From contig NZ_VKDB01000001.1 of the NCBI RefSeq assembly GCF_007280555.1, positions 372,001 through 436,000 of the forward strand: 64,000 nt of DNA, in the 5' to 3' direction. Below, piece by piece: positions 62,545-64,000 of this stretch (position 1 is the first letter of the stretch; each line of letters starts with the position of its first letter). Origin of the DNA: Deinococcus detaillensis (GTDB lineage: Bacteria > Deinococcota > Deinococci > Deinococcales > Deinococcaceae). Below the pieces are notes generated by a model. That model saw only the letters and a program-made list of their open reading frames with translations, did not search any database and was not told the DNA's origin. The translations under genes and the position numbers were made by a program.

Positions 62545-63129
62545 TCATTCCTCAGGCGAGTCCGCTAGTTTCTGGGTGGCGGCTCTCAGATGCGCCCGCG
62601 CCGCCGCTTCCAAGTCAGCAAACTCTGGCGTGTTGTAAATCCGCTCGCGCTCAAGAAAGTGGCTCAAGATGGCTTGCCGCCCCATCCGGTAAATGGGCCA
62701 ATCTACGAACTGATATTCCCGCCGAATGGCCCGCTCATACGCCCAGAACTCGGCATCTGAAGCGCCAAATACGGCCAAGTCGGCGTCCACCATTAAAGCG
62801 GCGGCGACTGAGCTTGGGGGCTGGTCGTGCTTGGTCGCCAGAATCAGCGCCCCGACTTCCCTCTGAAGTGCGTCCGGCTCATCTTGTTCTGCCAGCCACG
62901 CTCCGAACACTTCTGCGCTGCGGGCCTCGTTGTCGTTTCGGGCAGGATCGTAGATCAGATCATGGCCCCAGATTGCCAGTACTAGCACTGGAGTCAGAGC
63001 GCAGCGTTCCTCAAGGGCGCTCAGCATGGTTTCCACATGCCGGAGGGTGTGGTAGGCGCGGTGAGCTTCGGCGTAGAAGGGAGTGCAAAACGCCCGCACC
63101 GCTGCCATGTCCGCCCCTGCCACCTTCAC
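62545..63129 (-). CDS. HD-domain predicted metal-dependent phosphohydrolase (COG4339-like)
   Basis: The 194-residue protein has AYHTLRHVETML (His pair, about residues 25-36), the HD dyad in AIWGHDLIYDPARNDNEARSAEV (about 52-74), ILATKHDQP and VDADLAVFGASDAEFWAYERAIRREYQFV. The pattern is that of COG4339-like hydrolases related to HD nucleotidases; the substrate is unknown. The GTG at 63129 overlaps the stop of the nucleoside hydrolase gene (GTGA), so the two are coupled; a joint role in nucleoside salvage is an inference. Confidence 0.85.
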   Translation of the reverse strand: MKVAGADMAAVRAFCTPFYAEAHRAYHTLRHVETMLSALEERCALTPVLVLAIWGHDLIYDPARNDNEARSAEVFGAWLAEQDEPDALQREVGALILATKHDQPPSSVAAALMVDADLAVFGASDAEFWAYERAIRREYQFVDWPIYRMGRQAILSHFLERERIYNTPEFADLEAAARAHLRAATQKLADSPEE

Positions 63130-64000
63130 GGCAGCCGTCCCAGTGCCTCCGCCACCAGCGCATAAATTCCCGCTTCATCGGCCCCCGTCACCAGTTGCAC
63201 ATTCGGTTCGCCGTCCACCTGCACCGTTTCGCCCAGGCGTTTGCCGCTGTCGGTCAGGATGTCCACGCGGGCCTCCTCCCACTCGAACAGCTCTTGAGAG
63301 AGCATCAGCGCCGCCGTGCAGGGGTCGTGGAGTGCCCCCACCGTCTGACCCAGCTTGCCAATCCGGTCTAGATAATCGTCGAGCAGGGCGGCGCAGGTTT
63401 GGGCGGCAGCGGTGCCGACAGCGGCGAGTTGCTGCGCCCGCGCCCGCGTGACCTGCACTTGCCGCGTCAGGTTCAGCCCGATCAAAGCGAGTTTTGCCCC
63501 GGCTTTCAGCACCACATCGAAAGCGTGTGGGTCGGCGTAGGCGTTGAACTCGGCGCGTGGGGTGGTGTTGCCGAGTCGGGGCGCACCATTTTCCAGACTG
63601 CCGCCCATGATGATGATCTGCTTGGCTTCCTTCAGCACACCAGGCCTGAGCCGCTCAGCCAGTGCCAGATTGGTCAGCGGGCCGGTGGCCAGCAAAGTGA
63701 TCTCGCCAGGCTGGGCGCAGAGCTGGCGAATCAGCGTTAGGGTGGCGTGTTCGCTCCTGACGGGCACATTGGGGGAGGGCAGCGGCACCCCGCCGAGGCC
63801 GCTGACGCCGTGAATCTGCGGCGCGTAAACCGGTTCGCGCACCAGTGGATTAAGCGCTCCGGCATAGACCGGCACGTTCTCGCGGCCCGCCAGTTTCAGC
63901 AGGGCGCGGGCGTTGTGGGTGGTGGCGCTCAGCGGCGCGTTGCCGTGCGTGGTGGACACGCCCAGCAGGTTCACGTCCGGGCGGCCCAGCAAGGTGAGCA
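63126..64000 (-). CDS. Nucleoside hydrolase, N-terminus cut by window edge
   Basis: The frame stays open to base 64000, so the start lies outside the window, including the N-terminal DxDxxxDD calcium loop. The visible 290 or so residues belong to the inosine-uridine nucleoside hydrolase family: LLGVSTTHGN (motif after the first strand), ITLLATGPLTNLALA, IIIMGGSLENG, AEFNAYADPHAFDVVLKAG and the C-terminal LHDPCTAALML with the metal Asp/His. It hydrolyses ribonucleosides to base and ribose. It is coupled to the HD-domain gene downstream. Confidence 0.93.
   Translation of the reverse strand, partial: LTLLGRPDVNLLGVSTTHGNAPLSATTHNARALLKLAGRENVPVYAGALNPLVREPVYAPQIHGVSGLGGVPLPSPNVPVRSEHATLTLIRQLCAQPGEITLLATGPLTNLALAERLRPGVLKEAKQIIIMGGSLENGAPRLGNTTPRAEFNAYADPHAFDVVLKAGAKLALIGLNLTRQVQVTRARAQQLAAVGTAAAQTCAALLDDYLDRIGKLGQTVGALHDPCTAALMLSQELFEWEEARVDILTDSGKRLGETVQVDGEPNVQLVTGADEAGIYALVAEALGRLP

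Overview
The window is GC-rich bacterial chromosome and reads as a Deinococcus species. The evidence is a V-type (A/V) ATPase operon in the Thermus/Deinococcus order G-I-K-E-C-F-A-B-D, a Thermus-style pilM-N-O-(P/W)-Q operon, a P-II protein with the Thermus-type T-loop, a DUF1999 protein, and many genes whose start codon lies 5-7 nt after a TANNNT -10 box with no Shine-Dalgarno, the leaderless-mRNA signature described for Deinococcus. No rRNA, CRISPR array, insertion sequence, prophage or replication origin is visible. There are four tRNA genes in two pairs: Cys(GCA)-Val(GAC), and CAU (Ile2 or Met)-Val(CAC).

Layout. 1-10.2 kb: housekeeping and transport genes (a TrmJ-like 2'-O-methyltransferase cut by the left edge, glgA, tRNA-Cys and tRNA-Val, dusA, an atypical Nramp transporter, an ArsB/NhaD-type permease, a secreted PEBP plus beta-propeller pair, a fasciclin protein, a DUF347 four-repeat membrane protein, two more tRNAs). 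10.2-15.7 kb: thrS behind a candidate ribosome-mediated attenuator, then a phospholipid operon (CDP-alcohol phosphatidyltransferase, CdsA, PlsC-like acyltransferase, methyltransferase) resembling E. coli ynbABC. 15.8-21.5 kb: a CPA1 antiporter and the shikimate run aroC-aroK-aroB-aroQ, followed by a 49-codon gene and a PD-(D/E)xK nuclease-like gene. 21.6-28.2 kb: the type IV pilus operon pilM-N-O-P/W-Q. 28.5-45.1 kb: a large L-rhamnose locus, with an ABC importer and mutarotase on the minus strand, a divergent DeoR regulator, then isomerase, two rhamnulokinases, two class II aldolases (one fused to a short-chain dehydrogenase) and lutABC. Together these could take rhamnose to DHAP plus lactaldehyde, lactate and pyruvate. 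45.1-51.3 kb: cobalamin adenosyltransferase, malQ, an AT-rich orphan SUKH immunity-like gene, small conserved genes, pth and a DUF4126 protein. 51.5-53.3 kb: glnK-amtB behind a consensus promoter. 53.6-62.5 kb: the V-type ATPase operon. 62.5-64 kb: an HD-domain phosphohydrolase coupled to a nucleoside hydrolase that runs off the right edge.

The most interesting item is the thrS leader (12211-12393). A -10 box sits 6 nt before the ATG of a 30-codon leader peptide with two Thr codons among its last six residues. These lie 5-11 nt before an 11-bp intrinsic terminator whose 5' arm contains the leader stop codon. An upstream segment can compete for the terminator's 3' arm. Other notable points are the ynbABC-like lipid operon with Asn at two usual metal-ligand positions, a pilus protein with a TolA-like stalk, an Nramp homologue lacking the usual metal-site residues, tandem repeats inside the ATPase operon, and a dispersed intergenic repeat, one copy of which supplies the ribosome binding site and start codon of a rhamnulokinase.
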